The notes beneath the pieces are model-generated. The model did not search any database, was not told the origin of the DNA, and saw nothing but the letters and a program-made list of their open reading frames with translations. Positions 1-11,144 of a stretch of DNA of 64,000 nt are shown here, one piece after another. Positions within the stretch are counted from its first letter, which is position 1, and every line of letters starts with the position of its first letter. The position numbers and the translations under genes were made by a program. This DNA comes from Agapetus fuscipes (lineage: Eukaryota; Arthropoda; Insecta; Trichoptera; Glossosomatidae), in assembly GCA_951799405.1 (NCBI GenBank), contig OX637343.1, forward strand, positions 1,674,001 to 1,738,000, given 5' to 3'.

Positions 1-69
1 AGGTTCATTGAATTTTCAAACTTCTGATACTGCTATTTCAACATATTTAGTACAGATCGAGCTCTCAAA

Positions 70-1838
70 ATGGAACAGAATCCGTAAGTGTTCATCCATG
101 TTTTTTTATACTTATCGTGCGTTTTCATTGCATTTAAACACAATTAGAAGAAATATCTGGTCTCTGTCGTGTATTTGGATTCTTTATTTTCATGAATACT
201 TATTTTTACTATCTGTTTTTCAGTGTTGAAGAGGCTGGCTTGGGTTGCGAAGAAAATGTCGCCATCTTGTCTTCGGGCCTCATGGACATCTACAAGGAGC
301 CGCTGTCTGATGTCGCGGCGAGTCTCTCAGAGCTAACGTCCAAACAGCGCAGCCTGATAGAAGCAGTCACCTTGCAGAATCAGCGATTGCAGAATTCACA
401 AAATAGCGACGCAGTCAAACTATTGGTGAGAAGGTTTACTAGGATACCTCGATGACCAGGGTTGATTTGTTTCCTTAAGCGTTTGTTTTCACCAGCCATT
501 GGTCATTTGAGATTGGGTTTTATATTGTTGGTTCACATGCGGCATGTTTAAACGCAAACTTAAACGTCAATGGCAATAGGGTTATTGCAGTGGTGAGGAA
601 AACGGTTTAAAATACTATGGTTGTGTAGAGTACATTTCAAGGATCACAACCATATATTTTTTATATAGTAAAAATAAAGATATCATTGATAATTTTCAAA
701 AATAAAATGTCGAGAATTTAAATCCCGCCAAAGCGCATTGGGACCAAAGAAACACGCTGTGACGTCAAAATTACGTAGATGGATCAATCGGTCTTCGATG
801 ACGCTAACGGTACACTCCATACATCGTGTGATCCATTGACATCACATCCGCCTAATAAAAAAAATATGTTTAATTACCCTATTGCAATGGCTTCTATTTT
901 CTGAATTTATTAAAATTATAACTTTAACAGAAAGGAATAGGGCTGAAAATTAAACAAAACTTGGTTGAGCACGATTGAAGTTGTGAAGGAGTTCAGTTTT
1001 AAATGAAACAATCAAGCCAATCTAACAATTACAAATAAATAGATGCCGTCTTTGGTACAAACTTCACAAGTGAGCAGAGCTCCGATGAAGCCACACGCAG
1101 AGGTGACAAAATGTCAGCTGAAGTCTTCAAGAAGAAGAAAAAAAGATAAGCAAAAACTAAGAACCATCTGAATCTGGACGTGAAAGCCTAAATACGTTTA
1201 AAGCATCATTTTTGTCCAACTGAAATGGTTGGCGTAATACCGGCCCCCTTATGTGTGAAAAGTAAATAGGTTCATTCACCACTTGCGACTCCTAAGGGAA
1301 AACGCAGAAAGAAGGTACACAATTTGTGTTTCTCTACTTAGGTGCGATAAAACCCATCAGAAATGATTTCCTCTGTATATTCAGCCTTCACAAGAAAAGG
1401 TGTGATCTTTACATTGTATTTCTTACACTCAGTACCCTTAGTACGAGTTGCAAAACTTGAGAAAAGTAAAGTTTACGGAAAATATTAAAGCGAGATTTCT
1501 CCCAAAATCTGCCGTTATTGTTTCTTACACTTTGTGGTCTTAGCAAAAGAGTTACAGTGATGAAGAAAATCAAGTTCAGACAAACAAAAACGGCAGATTT
1601 TGGGGGAAATCACTCATTAATAATTGCCGTAAACTTTATATTACTCAAGTTTTGCAACTCGTACTAAGAGTACTGGTCAGCAGAAGGTTTGCCTGTTCGA
1701 GTCAGCCTGAGATTATTTTTTTAATTCTAAGATTGAATAATTTTGTTTCAGTTTTCCGACATCAGTGTTTGCAGAGAGCGTCTGGTCAACATCAAGAAAC
1801 AGATGACTTCCCTGCATGACAGGACTAGCAAGCTAAAA
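70..1838 (+). CDS. BLOC1S6: BLOC-1 subunit 6 (pallidin), first three coding exons, 3' end not found
   Basis: Exons 70-83, 224-425 and 1752-1838 join in frame. The donors are gtaagt (84), gtgag (426) and gtgagt (1839), and the acceptors end at 223 and 1751. The spliced reading starts M-E-Q-N-P and gives 101 residues to the third donor. Exon 2 matches the first coiled coil of pallidin (GLMDIY...LSELTSKQ). Exon 3 carries the family signature LVNIKKQMTSLHDRTSKLK, close to the animal pallidin LVNIRKEM...HEKTSKLK. Pallidin is a small coiled-coil cytosolic subunit of BLOC-1, which serves biogenesis of lysosome-related organelles and endosomal sorting and binds syntaxin. The usual C-terminal 25-35 basic residues are missing, so a further exon is expected beyond 1839. 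Reading through the donor adds only 17 codons before a stop. I could not find the last exon among the downstream transposons. Confidence 0.8.
426..1751 (+). other. Pallidin intron 2
   Basis: Non-coding. About 500-560 is a small piece of the 240-base RTE-tail repeat described under later entries (shared CATTTGAGATTGGGTTT and CACATGCGGCATGT). A fold-back MITE lies at 1431-1674. I see nothing recognisable in 560-1430. Confidence 0.6.
1431..1674. mobile_element. Fold-back MITE in pallidin intron 2
   Basis: The outer arms, AGTACCCTTAGTACGAGTTG at 1431 and its complement ending at 1674, pair over 31 bases with one mismatch. Pairing continues inward with small differences to the shared AAAATCTGCCGTT, so each arm is about 90 bases. 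No coding capacity and no clear target duplication. Superfamily not assigned. Confidence 0.75.
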
Positions 1839-1999
1839 GTGAGTCTCCATCAAGATGCCTACCTAGAAGCCCTGAAGTTGTACATTAGTTGAGTCTTGTC
1901 TAATCACACAATGAGGCTTTCTATTTGCTGTCGAAGAAGAATTAACCATCTTCACTCCCAAGATTGTTGCAGGAATATTATATCTGTGGATCATTTCAT

Positions 2000-2410
2000 T
2001 TACTGTCTGTGTATAAAACATTGCGTTAATACTCCAATCATCAGGTTAACACAAACATGTATGATGATGATTTGTAGAGCGTTGTTTTGTGACTGCCGTC
2101 CATGCAAGGGCGCTTTCAGACTTGGCGCGGTGGTGAAAAAGTGAATCTTCATTTCCTTCTTTAAACTTTCAATTCCTTCCTTGGCCCGCACTTCAGGGGG
2201 CAGCTGATTCCAAGCGGACGGTCCTGCAATGGCGAAAGCGCGGTCTCCGAACACTGTACTTCTTTTTATATTTCTGCATGGTGCACTGACTGAGGTTAGT
2301 GCACTGTCGATAGATCGCAGAGTGAGCCCCCTCTCACTCAGACTCTTCGGGATTATCAATTCCTGCAAGTACTCTGGTGCCACTCCATGCAATGCTTTAT
2401 ACTAAGTTTT
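2000..2410 (-). pseudogene. CR1/L2-like LINE, reverse transcriptase C-terminus
   Basis: The open frame carries the tail motif typical of CR1/L2-type ORF2 proteins: a YKALHG.APEYL segment, then VFGDRAFAIAGPSAWNQLP, then a short lysine-rich end (SLKKEMKIHF). No RT catalytic motifs remain, so this is a 5'-truncated copy. The frame continues upstream past an in-frame stop near 2401. Two other pieces of the same general type lie at about 31261-31835 and 63022-63230. Confidence 0.65.
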
Positions 2411-2769
2411 AAGCCATTTGGTATTCTTGATTTAGATCTTACCAATGGATTGGCATGCAAATAATCACAAAGTTCAGGTCTAGCAGAACCTTCGCGATGT
2501 TGTCCCAGCCTGTAAACTTTGGTTACATCACCACTTGCAGTAGGTTTCTATATGATTTATTATATGTGGCACATTTTGTGAATCATCTCCAATCCTCTGA
2601 GAGAGTGTGGGCGCAACACTTTCAGGTATATTATACACAATAATATTTTTAGCTCGTTCCTTCCTTTCATTTCAGAGATAGCCTCAATAATATTAAGATT
2701 GTTTTGTTCGCAAGCGCTATTAGTGAAAGGAGGTTGGTTTCCGGAGGTTAATTTATAACATTTTAATTC

Positions 2770-2958
2770 TCACTCCAATGATGATTCCATTTCAACCGCC
2801 ATTTGACCTGTTGTCTCCAAGAGCTCAGAAAATTTTGGAGTCAGCTTAGCAATTTGTTCCTGATTTGTTTGACCATTAATGAATATATTAAATTTTGTAA
2901 TGAGGCTTTTCGCTTCTGAGATAAAATGCTTTGCTGATTTTTCTTCTGTGTTCGACAT
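2770..2958 (-). CDS. Unrecognised 62-codon open frame next to a LINE tail
   Basis: It begins M-S-N-T-E-E-K and is rich in charged and hydrophobic heptad-like residues (possible coiled coil). It stops at 2770. Its ATG lies six bases from the TTTA-rich 3' tail of the LINE at 2964-6150, so the LINE inserted just upstream of it. I do not recognise it; it may be an exon or chance. 2411-2769 holds nothing I can name. Confidence 0.2.
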   Translation of the reverse strand: MSNTEEKSAKHFISEAKSLITKFNIFINGQTNQEQIAKLTPKFSELLETTGQMAVEMESSLE

Positions 2959-2963
2959 TTTGA

Positions 2964-5900
2964 GATTTATTTATTTATTTATTTATTTATTAATGGCACT
3001 TAGTGCCTTTTACATTAAATAGATACAGAGTTTCAAAAATAATACAAATACATAAAAATACCAAAAAGAACAACATGTATAAAATTACAGTGAATAAAAA
3101 AGATATGCTAGTGCAAAATGATAATATGAGAATTTACAATAGGTAGGTAAAACTTAAGTATAGTAAGGTAATAATTTATATCAGAAATATTAAATAATAT
3201 GGTGAAAACAATATATTTACGAGAAGCTTAATTAAAAAAAGAAAAAGAAAAAAATTGCAATTCAAAAAGCAGATATACATTGCAAAACTCACTCATTTAA
3301 AAAAAAAAAATTAAATTACATATAATACATAAGTAAAACAACAATTAATATTGGCCCCGCAGAAAGAATCTCTTCAAACCTGTCCTGTACCTATTAAAAT
3401 TATTATTAGAAGGATCAAAGTCCAACGTATATTGGTTACCAATACGTTGCATGCGATTAATGCAATTGTTGTACTCTGCAACAGTGTTGGAAGCTACAGG
3501 GCGATAAGAAACTATCTGACGAGATCCCTGTCGCGGAACAAAAAAATTAATACTTTCAAGCAACATCGGGCAATCTATTAGACCATTCTTAATTTTATAG
3601 AGTGTGAGTAAATCAATAATTTTTCTCTTATTAGACAAACTTGTTAAATTAAGTAAGGAGTTAAGGAGGATGGGGTCAAAATTAGCAAAAGGAATATTTA
3701 GTTTAAAATTAACGATTTTTAAAAATTTTGTATGAACTTTTTCAATATTGTCAATATGGACCGAGAAGTGAGGAGACCAGATGGTAGAACAGTATTCTAA
3801 AACGCTACGGACCAGTGAAGTATAAAGAATTTTTATTGTTTGTAAATCACGGAAATCTTTGGTAATTCGGAAAACAAAGCCAAGCATTTTCATACTTTTA
3901 GCGCGGATATCGTTAATGTGGGCGACAAATGAGAGTTTATGATCAAACAGAACCCCCAAGTCAGAGATGACTAAAACATTAGTTAATAAGTTATGATTAA
4001 TAACATAATCTTTAATCAATGGGTTTTTTATTCTATAAAAACGCATCACTTGACATTTGGATATATTAAGATTAAGATGATTAAGTGAACACCAGTTATT
4101 TAATCTATCAAGTGTCGATTGTAGTTTAATACAATCGTTGATTGAGTCGATCTCACGAAAATTTTTAATGTCATCCGCAAACAAAAGTACATTACAGTCC
4201 TGGACAACATTAACAATATCGTCAATGAATAATAAAAACAGCAGCGGACCAAGATGAGATCCCTGTGGGACACCACTAGTTTGTGTAAAAGGATCAGACT
4301 CAGAGTTATTTATTTTCACGATCAGGGAACGATTCATAATATAACTCCTAATCCACAACAAAAAGCTACCAGATACTCCCATTGCTTCCAGCTTCGTAAG
4401 CAAGATATTGTGAGAAACTCTATCAAAAGCTTTAGCGAAATCTGTGTAAATAACATCGATCTGTTTACGTCTACCAAGAGCCCCCGACAGAAAATTCTCA
4501 TAAGACATGAGATTAGTGGTCGTAGATCTATTGGGTAAAAAGCCATGTTGACAATTAGTTAAAGATCTAGTGACCACAAATCCAATTTTCGATAAAATCA
4601 GTTTTTCAAGCAGTGTGGGAATAGCCGAGAGCAAGTTAATAGGTCTGTAGTTTGTGACATCCTTCCTATCCTTACCTTTGAATATTGGAGTGATGTAGGA
4701 TGTCTTCCAGATAAGTGGAAAGCATCCAGAAGATATAGATAAATTAAAAATAGTGCACAAAGGTTGTGACAAACTAGAAGCACAATTCTTTAAAAAAAAT
4801 GCCGGAACCCCATCAGAGCCAGGACAAGTTAAAGGTTTCATTAATTTTATACCTGATGTAACATCAGACACTTCAAATGACAAGCTCGAGAGCTGAAAAT
4901 CAATGTGAGATGAGAAATCAAAGGACTGACCAGTATTATCAGTAGTATAAACACTTTTAAAAAACGTAGCAAATAGGTTGGTACTTCTCCCACATTATTG
5001 TTAGATATAGTTTTCTGACTCTCATTTTTGAGAGATCGTGAATAATTGAAAATCTTTTTTACATCAGACCTAACAGACATTTCAATGCCATTAATATATT
5101 CATTATAACACGCTACCAAGATTTTCTTACACTGCTTTCTGTGATAATTGAAATTCTCATAATCTGGCGCTAATCTGGTCTCCTTGTACTTTTTATGAGC
5201 AAGTTTCTTCTCACAGATACAATCAATTAGATCACGGCTATACCATTTAGGGAATGATGATTTTCTAACTTTTGTAACTGGTATACACAAATCAATGGCT
5301 CCATTCAGAATGCTGTAAAACTCCTCAACCATCTCGCCTAAATTATTATTTTTCGCATTGATGAATGACCAATTGGCTTCAGACAAAAACTTGTTTACAC
5401 CTTCATAATTAGCTCAGTTAAATTACATCTATTAAGATTCGGTGATGAGTCCGATCCCAGTTCCATCCAATTAATATTTGGAAGATTATAATCTCCCACA
5501 ATAAGAAATTTAGCGTCAGGATAGGCAATCTTTAATCGCTCCACCTCATCGCAATGACTTCGATAGACCGCTATATCAGCAGAGGGCGGAATATACACTG
5601 TACCCAACACCATTTTAAAACCACTAAAAGACACTAAGATAAAAACTTGTTCAACATCTGAGTTTATCGTTTAGCTTGCGGGAATTGAGATTTCTATCCA
5701 CTGAGATCAGCACTCCACCACCTCTCACTTTAGTGCTATTGAGTTCATTTCGGTCCAGGCGGTATGTAGTGTAAGAGAAGAGCCCCAGTTCAGCAGTGTG
5801 GATATTTGGGTGAAGCCAAGTCTCCGTAAAAATGAGAATGTCGTATGCTAGGGTTGGTACTATTGAGGAAAACTCACTCACTTTAGTACAAACACCTCTC

Positions 5901-6150
5901 AGATTTTGATATAAGCAGTTTAATTTATGTCTCTGTAGTTTTTTGGTGTGCTTGAAACAATTTTTGGTGACGAGTTTATATACTTTATGGTTAAATTTGA
6001 TGAATTGAAAATAAGATTGATGAGTTTGTAAATTAAATATTAATTTAGATTTTGCAAGAAAATGTGGAACAGCAAAACACAACTTTCCACACTATTTTTG
6101 CGGTGATCCGACTTTGACATCCAAAGTTAGATTTTTAACTGCAGAGCGCG
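2964..6150 (-). mobile_element. LINE family A (Jockey/CR1 superfamily, FADD type), ORF2-only copy
   Basis: A minus-strand ORF2 in at least four frames. Endonuclease domain: about 6010-5400 (YQNLRGVCTKVSEF, ILIFTETWLH, FLIVGDYNLPNINW). Linker: about 5386-4850. RT: 4883-3345 (ITPIFKGKDRKDVTNYRP, DFAKAFDRVSHNIL, SGVPQGSHLGPLLFLLFIDD, LLFADDIKNF), ending in a KVHTKFLKIVNF thumb/tail. The catalytic box is FADD rather than YADD. The 3' end is a TTTA-type repeat (2964-2990) followed by GGCACTTAGTGCC. The same end recurs at 60620-60650, which defines the family. No ORF1 is present. At least three frameshifts make the copy dead. I could not place it in a clade. Confidence 0.85.
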
Positions 6151-6171
6151 AGCAACACGTGGGGATGTGTC

Positions 6172-6612
6172 CTAAGTGAAACCGGCACAGATCTGAGTAT
6201 TGTTGTGTTTTTGACAGCTGAAAGATTTGCCATTGCAAATGCAAACTGTTTTTTTATCTTGCCATTTTAATGCCATCATTTTGTGACTAAATTGGGCTTC
6301 AACTTCACCTTTTTTCAGTTTTAATGTTTTGAAATGGGGCGGCATTTGTTTTCTGTTCGTTCGCACTGTTCCTATAACATTTGTCCCTCCTTGTAAACGT
6401 TGGTAAAGCAGTGGCGAAGAATACCAATTATCAAGAAATAGTGTGTATCCTTTGGAGAGATAAGGTGTCATCAGCTCCATAACAATAGCATCTGAAGATG
6501 GCAATTGAGCATCTCCAACTTTTTTCCCGGCGTAAATACGAAACTGAACACAGTACCCACTGGCAGATTCACACATTTTGTAGTATTTTAAACCTTTGGC
6601 TGCGGCTGGCAT
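6172..6612 (-). pseudogene. piggyBac-like transposase, middle part
   Basis: The translation contains CESASGYCVQFRIYAGKK, then GYTLFLDNWYSSP (the second catalytic aspartate of the piggyBac DDE_Tnp_1_7 domain), then NVIGTVRTNRKQMP. It is the downstream half of a transposase whose upstream half (IDESLMKFRGALSFIQYNPS, first catalytic aspartate) lies at 8190-8270. About 1.6 kb of other elements separates them, including a Gypsy fragment. The C-terminal Cys-rich part is missing. Confidence 0.75.
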
Positions 6613-7092
6613 GCATAGATGTCATGACGTAACTTGCATACAGTACGGCTGGCATCTATGCATGTCATCGAAGTTTAAAGCTTCCCCTGACATCGGTGTT
6701 CAAATTTTTCAAACTTTTTTGTTGCTTATATTATAGGTTCACTAATATAATCTCATATTATACATATAAGAGATCTTATTTGATTTGATTGGAGATAAAT
6801 TTATTTTTTTCCTCAAAATTAAACTTCCTTGTGTTGCTCTGAAACCAAAGAAACTACAATTAAGTTAATTTTGTTACTATTTTATAAATAAATGAAATTA
6901 AAAATTTAACTCTAACAATTTTAACACTCCAAAAACAAAACATCATGGCCGTCCTTCAACATGGCCGACGTCCACCCAATCACACAAGAATACAGCTTGC
7001 TCCAATCAACGCCCTGCGCGGCAAATTCAAAAATGTATCATAATATCTTTACATCTCCCCCCCCAAGGAAAGTATTACCAAAAACAATCTTG
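6613..7092. other. Non-coding stretch within the broken piggyBac
   Basis: Contains a near-palindromic pair of GGCTGGCAT...TGTCAT blocks at about 6606-6668 in which the inner CATAGATG/CATCTATG is inverted. The remainder is AT-rich with no coding signal. It may include the end of the neighbouring Gypsy element. Confidence 0.3.
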
Positions 7093-7912
7093 CTATATAA
7101 TATGTTCGTCCTCCTCAGTTTCCTCTTCTTTATCTTCTAATGATGGAACCAGAATAAGTTTTGTGATATGAAAAAGGTTTGATTCTGTTTTTTTTCGACC
7201 AATATCTATTCTATATATTGAATTTGAAATTTTCTCAACAATTTCATATGGTCCAATTTTCAATTGGTCTAATTTGTTCCTGTTCAGTTTGTTTCCATTT
7301 TCTACGTATACTCTGTCTCCTACACTGAATGTGCAATGTTTTCGGCCTTTATCGAATAGTGCCTTGTTGTAGTTGTGTGATTTTATTGTATTCTGAAGCG
7401 CCATTTTCCTGTCCATGATCCAGTTACTATGCGATTTTTCTTGCTTTAATTCATTGGGTAAAGCCGTGACATCTGTACCATACAAAAGGTATCTTGGAGG
7501 AAAGCCTGTGACAGAGTGCTTTGTGTCATTATATTTGTTTACACATTCTTGGGCTATATTTGTCCACGCTTTCTTTTTGTTCATTTCATTTGATTTGCAT
7601 CTTATTTTATTGATTAAAGTTTGATTTAATCTTTCGTTTAAACCATTTGAGAAGGGCGTATTTACTGCCGTAAACACCATACATATTCCTTTGTTATTTA
7701 CGAATTCCCTGAATTCTTTAGAATTGATTCCTGGGTATTGGTCAGTGAGAAGCATACCGATATCCTTTGTTTCTGTAATTTTTGTAATCAGTCTTACAAA
7801 ATCATTTGCATTTTGAGTTTTTGATGTTACAAGAAATGCGTATCTGGTGAAGTGATCTACTAACAGATGTAGATATTTTTTTGTTGATCTTGAACCTCCA
7901 AAACCTCCAATT
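7093..7912 (-). pseudogene. Ty3/Gypsy-like integrase fragment
   Basis: 7912-7756 reads (with a frame change) GGFGGSRSTKKYLHLLVDHF and RYAFLVTSKTQNANDF, the start of a retroviral-type integrase core. 7755-7093 continues with LLTDQYPGINSKEFREF (second aspartate), NTPFSNGLNERLNQTL (with the glutamate), and a chromatin-facing C-terminal module (FSVGDRVYV, KIGPYEIVEKISNSIYRI). Protease, RT and LTRs were not seen, so this is an internal fragment inserted in the piggyBac copy. A Ginger-type DNA transposon integrase is the alternative reading. Confidence 0.6.
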
Positions 7913-8189
7913 ACCTAATGGATATAAAATCTAGTGATGGAATGTGCGTATAATATATATTTTTTAATAATATTATTGTGATTTACTTGTTTTTATATAA
8001 AACAACAAGTGAAAACATATGTTGAAAGTTTGTGATTTGTGTTCCTGGATAACTAATGAATATACTTTTTCATAAATTTTGAAGTTTCATCAAGTAATTA
8101 AGGTAGGAAATCAATTTATGTGTAAAAAAATAACCTCAAAAAAGTATTCCGTTCTGGCGGTGCGTATGTAGCAAATAAATTCAGAATCG

Positions 8190-8272
8190 AAAAGGTTAAA
8201 CCAAAACGAGCCCTTTTTGAGGGATTATATTGAATAAATGAAAGTGCACCACGGAATTTCATTAGACTTTCA
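8190..8272 (-). pseudogene. piggyBac-like transposase, first catalytic block
   Basis: PIDESLMKFRGALSFIQYN and PSKRARFGL are the conserved start of the piggyBac catalytic domain. They pair with the fragment at 6172-6612. The frame is cut at about 8272 by an RTE-tail repeat on the opposite strand. Confidence 0.65.
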
Positions 8273-8510
8273 TCGATAGGTTGGTATGCGGCTGACCACC
8301 CATACTGTAAAAAATGGTTCACTTTGCCAATGTCACCCCTGCTTCAGGGAAGGTCGGCAAGAGTTGCAGGGCTTATGTTCATTTGAGATTGGGTTTTTTA
8401 TATTGTAGGTCCACATGCGGCATGTGTAAGCGCGAAATTATGCATGTCTGCTTGTGGGAATGCATTTAATATGAATCTCAAATGATACATATCTTTGCAG
8501 CTTAGATTTA
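8272..8510 (+). repeat. RTE-tail repeat, copy 1 (AGATTT-tailed subtype)
   Basis: Begins AGGTTGGTATGCGGCTGACC and continues through GGTTCACTTTGCCAATGTC to a TTAGATTTAGATTTAGA tail. It belongs to a family of about nine copies in this window. The copy at 48000-48262 directly follows an RTE ORF2 C-terminus, so the repeat looks like the 3' UTR of an RTE-type LINE that mostly survives as short 5'-truncated copies. A SINE sharing that tail is the alternative. Inserted in a piggyBac transposase. Confidence 0.7.
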
Positions 8511-8588
8511 GATTTAGACTATCTATTGATGTAATTACTGACACACATTTAAACAATATTGTCTGCAATTTTATTTCAAGTACAAATA

Positions 8589-8759
8589 TTACTTTTTTTC
8601 ATTTTCAATAAGAGCTTTTTTGATTTCTCATCCTAAAGCAGTTGCAAGAGACAGTGGTACTGCATTTCCAATCTGTCTGTGTTTTTCTCTTAGTGATCCA
8701 AAAAAGTTGAAGTCATCAGGCAGACCTTGAGAGCGAGCACACTCTCTCACGATGTATAA
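8589..8759 (-). pseudogene. DNMT1: DNA (cytosine-5)-methyltransferase 1 C-terminus, decayed fragment
   Basis: The reverse strand reads [20 protein letters not shown], then [18 protein letters not shown], a TGA stop, then E-I-K-K-A-L-I-E-N-E-K-K and a final stop. This is the end of the DNMT1 catalytic domain: target-recognition edge, motif IX ([11 protein letters not shown]) and motif X ([14 protein letters not shown]). DNMT1 is the maintenance methyltransferase for CpG DNA. Readable homology resumes after the TGA (8628-8630), and the family usually has a residue there, so the stop is secondary. No splice acceptor is visible at 8751-8760 and motifs I-VIII are absent. It is a gene fragment, either captured or left by a duplication, not a working gene. 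Confidence 0.75.
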
Positions 8760-8837
8760 AATAGCAATAAACGGCGTTAGTCAGCAAAAATATGGAATAT
8801 AACAGAGTCAAAACAAGAGAAAGATATTACAATCATA

Positions 8838-9540
8838 AACTGTCTCAAAATCATCATCATCATCATCATTGGCACGACAACCTGGGGTGGGTCTTGGCCT
8901 CCCTCAGCAACCGCTGCCAGCGCTGTCTATCCAACGTCTTCCTCCTCCAGTCCCACATTCCCACTGCACGGCAATCCGCCACCACTCCATCCAGCCATCT
9001 TGAACGTGGTCTTTCCACTGTCCGGCGTCCCTCCGGGTTTGTCATCACAATCGTCTTCTCCAGGCTCCGATGGTCCATTCGCTGAATGTGCCCCAGCCAA
9101 TGCAGTCTGTTGACCTTTATTGAGCGGACCACATCAGCGTCCTGGTACAGCTTATACAGTTCGGAGTTATATCTTCTTCGCCATATGTTTCCGTCCTTTA
9201 TTGGACCATATATACGTCGAAGTATTTTCCTTTCGAAGACATTGAGAGAGCATTGGTCACGCTTGGTCAGTGTCCAGGTTTCGGAGGCATGGTTTTATTA
9301 GGGTTTTGTACAGAGTGGTTTTACATTTCCGTGACAGTAGCCTCGACTTAAATTGTTTTATGAGGCCGAAGTAGGAGCGATTAGCTGACAGTATTCTTTT
9401 TTAATTTCTTCAGCTGTATCATTCGTATCGTTTATCAAAGCTCCAAGATAGACAAAGCTGTTCACAATATCAAACTTATATTCGCCTATCCGCAGTTGTG
9501 TTGTTGTACTGTTGTTCGGGGGTCTGTCTGTCTCAAAAAA
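8838..9540 (-). pseudogene. RTE-like LINE, RT C-terminal part with (ATG)n tail
   Basis: From 9540 down: NSFVYLGALINDTNDTAEEI (RT palm/thumb junction), ERKILRRIYGP, VNRLHWLGHIQRMD, then RWLDGVVADCRA and RWQRLLREAKTHPRL at the end. These are the standard C-terminal motifs of RTE-type ORF2. The frame breaks near 9300-9360. The 3' end carries an ATG microsatellite (8849-8868), as is usual for RTE tails. 5'-truncated. Confidence 0.75.
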
Positions 9541-9972
9541 CTACAACTATTGCCGTTTTACCAATTAATACGGTACTTATAACTATTACGCATGTAATCA
9601 CTCGAGTGTCTAAATCAGATATGTGATAAATTGTTGATAAAACTCAAAAAAAAAAAAAACTCCGTAAAACATTACGACTGCGAAGTAAAAATTTGAATTT
9701 TGACTGATTTTAGTTGGTTCTCACAGTGACATCTATTGTCAAATTCCATAAATAAGTTTTAAAATCAAAGAGCTAATTTTTTCCTCATAGTGACATCTAT
9801 TGTCTAATTCCGTGAATAAGTTTAAAATAATATGAAATAATCTTCAACCAATAATTTACAAAAGTTTTCTCTATTGACATGTAGATGTCACAGAAAAAAA
9901 AGTAACTGTATAATTTGAACTACACACAGGCGGGGGCGTGACTAAAACCGCCAGTGTTTGGCGGCCGGTATT
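9541..9972. repeat. Short duplicated block
   Basis: The phrase GTGACATCTATTGTC plus about 30 following bases occurs at about 9727 and again at about 9788 with a few changes, a diverged direct repeat of about 65 bases. Otherwise non-coding. Confidence 0.55.
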
Positions 9973-9985
9973 TTAGCGTAAAATA

Positions 9986-10393
9986 TTATCGGCCGCCATA
10001 TCTTGGCGGCTGATATGCCGATGGGTTAAATCTTTCATTGTGTTTTGAGCAGTTGTTGCATTTAGGAGGACTCTCCTTGTTTTTGCAATCCTTGTAAGTG
10101 TGAGCTCCGCTACAGTAGGTACAGCACACGTGTTGTCCGTCTTTCTGAAGACATCTCGCTGCACTATGCCCCCACATCAGACATGAGAAGCATTGAGTCA
10201 ATAAATTAGCATCTTCCACTGGAACCTTCTGATAGCCTATGTTCACTTTAGCTTTCCTTAGTAAGGCTCTTCGTATAGTAGGGTCCAGTATATTCTGGTC
10301 CTTGATGGTGACCTGGAGAGCCGCGACGACCTTTGTAATCCCGTCCACTGCCTCCATCAGCTTCTCAAGATTCACTTGCCCCCTTGTGGGCAT
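9986..10393 (-). pseudogene. LINE ORF1 (Gag-like) C-terminus with CCHC knuckles
   Basis: The 135-codon frame has an RRM-like segment (ALLRKAKVNIGYQKVPV) followed by CX2CX4HX4C knuckles: CFSCLMWGHSAARC, CTYCSGAHTYKDC and a partial CNNCSKHN. This order is that of ORF1 proteins of R1/Jockey-type LINEs, which bind the element RNA. The N-terminus is absent, and the reading ends in unrelated sequence after the third knuckle. No matching ORF2 adjoins it. Confidence 0.7.
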
Positions 10394-10499
10394 CTTTTTA
10401 AGAAGAATAAACGGCTATATAGCCTTTTACAACATTGCGATAAATATAAATATGTAGGTACATAAGTAGGTACTGTATCTATAGGTATAAAACTAATAT

Positions 10500-11065
10500 C
10501 TTAAAATATAACACAACTTAAAATCTTAAAGATTTTAGATTTTTTTTGGCGAACAAAATATCGCTCAATGTATACTTTTATGTAAAACTTCCCCCAATGG
10601 AGAGAGGTACTCAATTCTCCAGGAGGTGATCGCGCCTGGTTGCGGCCTCTATGGACCCTTTCTGCTAGGATAGATTCCATCCGAGCTTCATGTTCTCTCT
10701 CCAAGTACATAAGGTTTTTTTCATGCTCAACAGTCTTCATTTTTATTAATCTATCTTGATAATCATCACCAATTAATGGATTGATCTGGAGCTGTGATTT
10801 CCTGTAATAATATTACAGTGTTATTTGTACTTCTTTTCAAGCAAAATATAATTGTTAACAAAAATACCTTTTCTTTGGTTTCATTTTTTGTGATGTAACT
10901 GGTCTGATGGAAATAACTGGTACTGCATCTGGATTCTGGACAACCTCTATATCCTCAGTCACATCATTTCTAATTAGTGTTATACAGAAAATTCAAAGAT
11001 AACTCACATGGATTTCCAATTTCTTCTTGTAAGTCCACGACTTCCAAGATTTCAATCATCTTAAA
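10500..11065 (-). pseudogene. Spliced-looking remnant of an unknown gene
   Basis: Three coding-like blocks are separated by GT-AG-like boundaries: about 11062-11009 (MIEILEVVDLQEEIGN, donor gtgagt), 10985-10868 (DVTEDIEVVQNPDAVP and PVTSQKMKPKK, donor gtattt), and about 10800-10635 (INPLIGDDYQDRLIKMKTVE then MYLEREHEARMESIL). The last block resembles the charged helical tail of Myb/SANT-like proteins encoded beside some DNA transposons. The first junction does not keep frame, so it is probably decayed. Function unknown. Confidence 0.35.
10540..10645. repeat. 100-base direct repeat, copy 1
   Basis: Shares TTTTTTTGGCGAA, TCAATGTATAC, AACTTCCCCCAA, GGAGAGAGGTACTC and CCAGGAGGTGAT with 11150-11260. 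This copy lacks the 12-base CTCGCGTGCGCA-like block and has a 6-base extra. Class unknown. Confidence 0.65.
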
Positions 11066-11144
11066 GTTAAAAATATACAAATTTAAAAGTAAAATTTCAC
11101 TTTAACTATATTCAATCAGATATGGCTTAGTTTTTAAGACAATA

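Noticed and set aside
8273..8330. tRNA-like gene suggested by TGGTATGAGG and GGTTCACTT words
   Set aside because: No cloverleaf can be drawn around them by eye; kept only as a note on possible SINE origin of the repeat.
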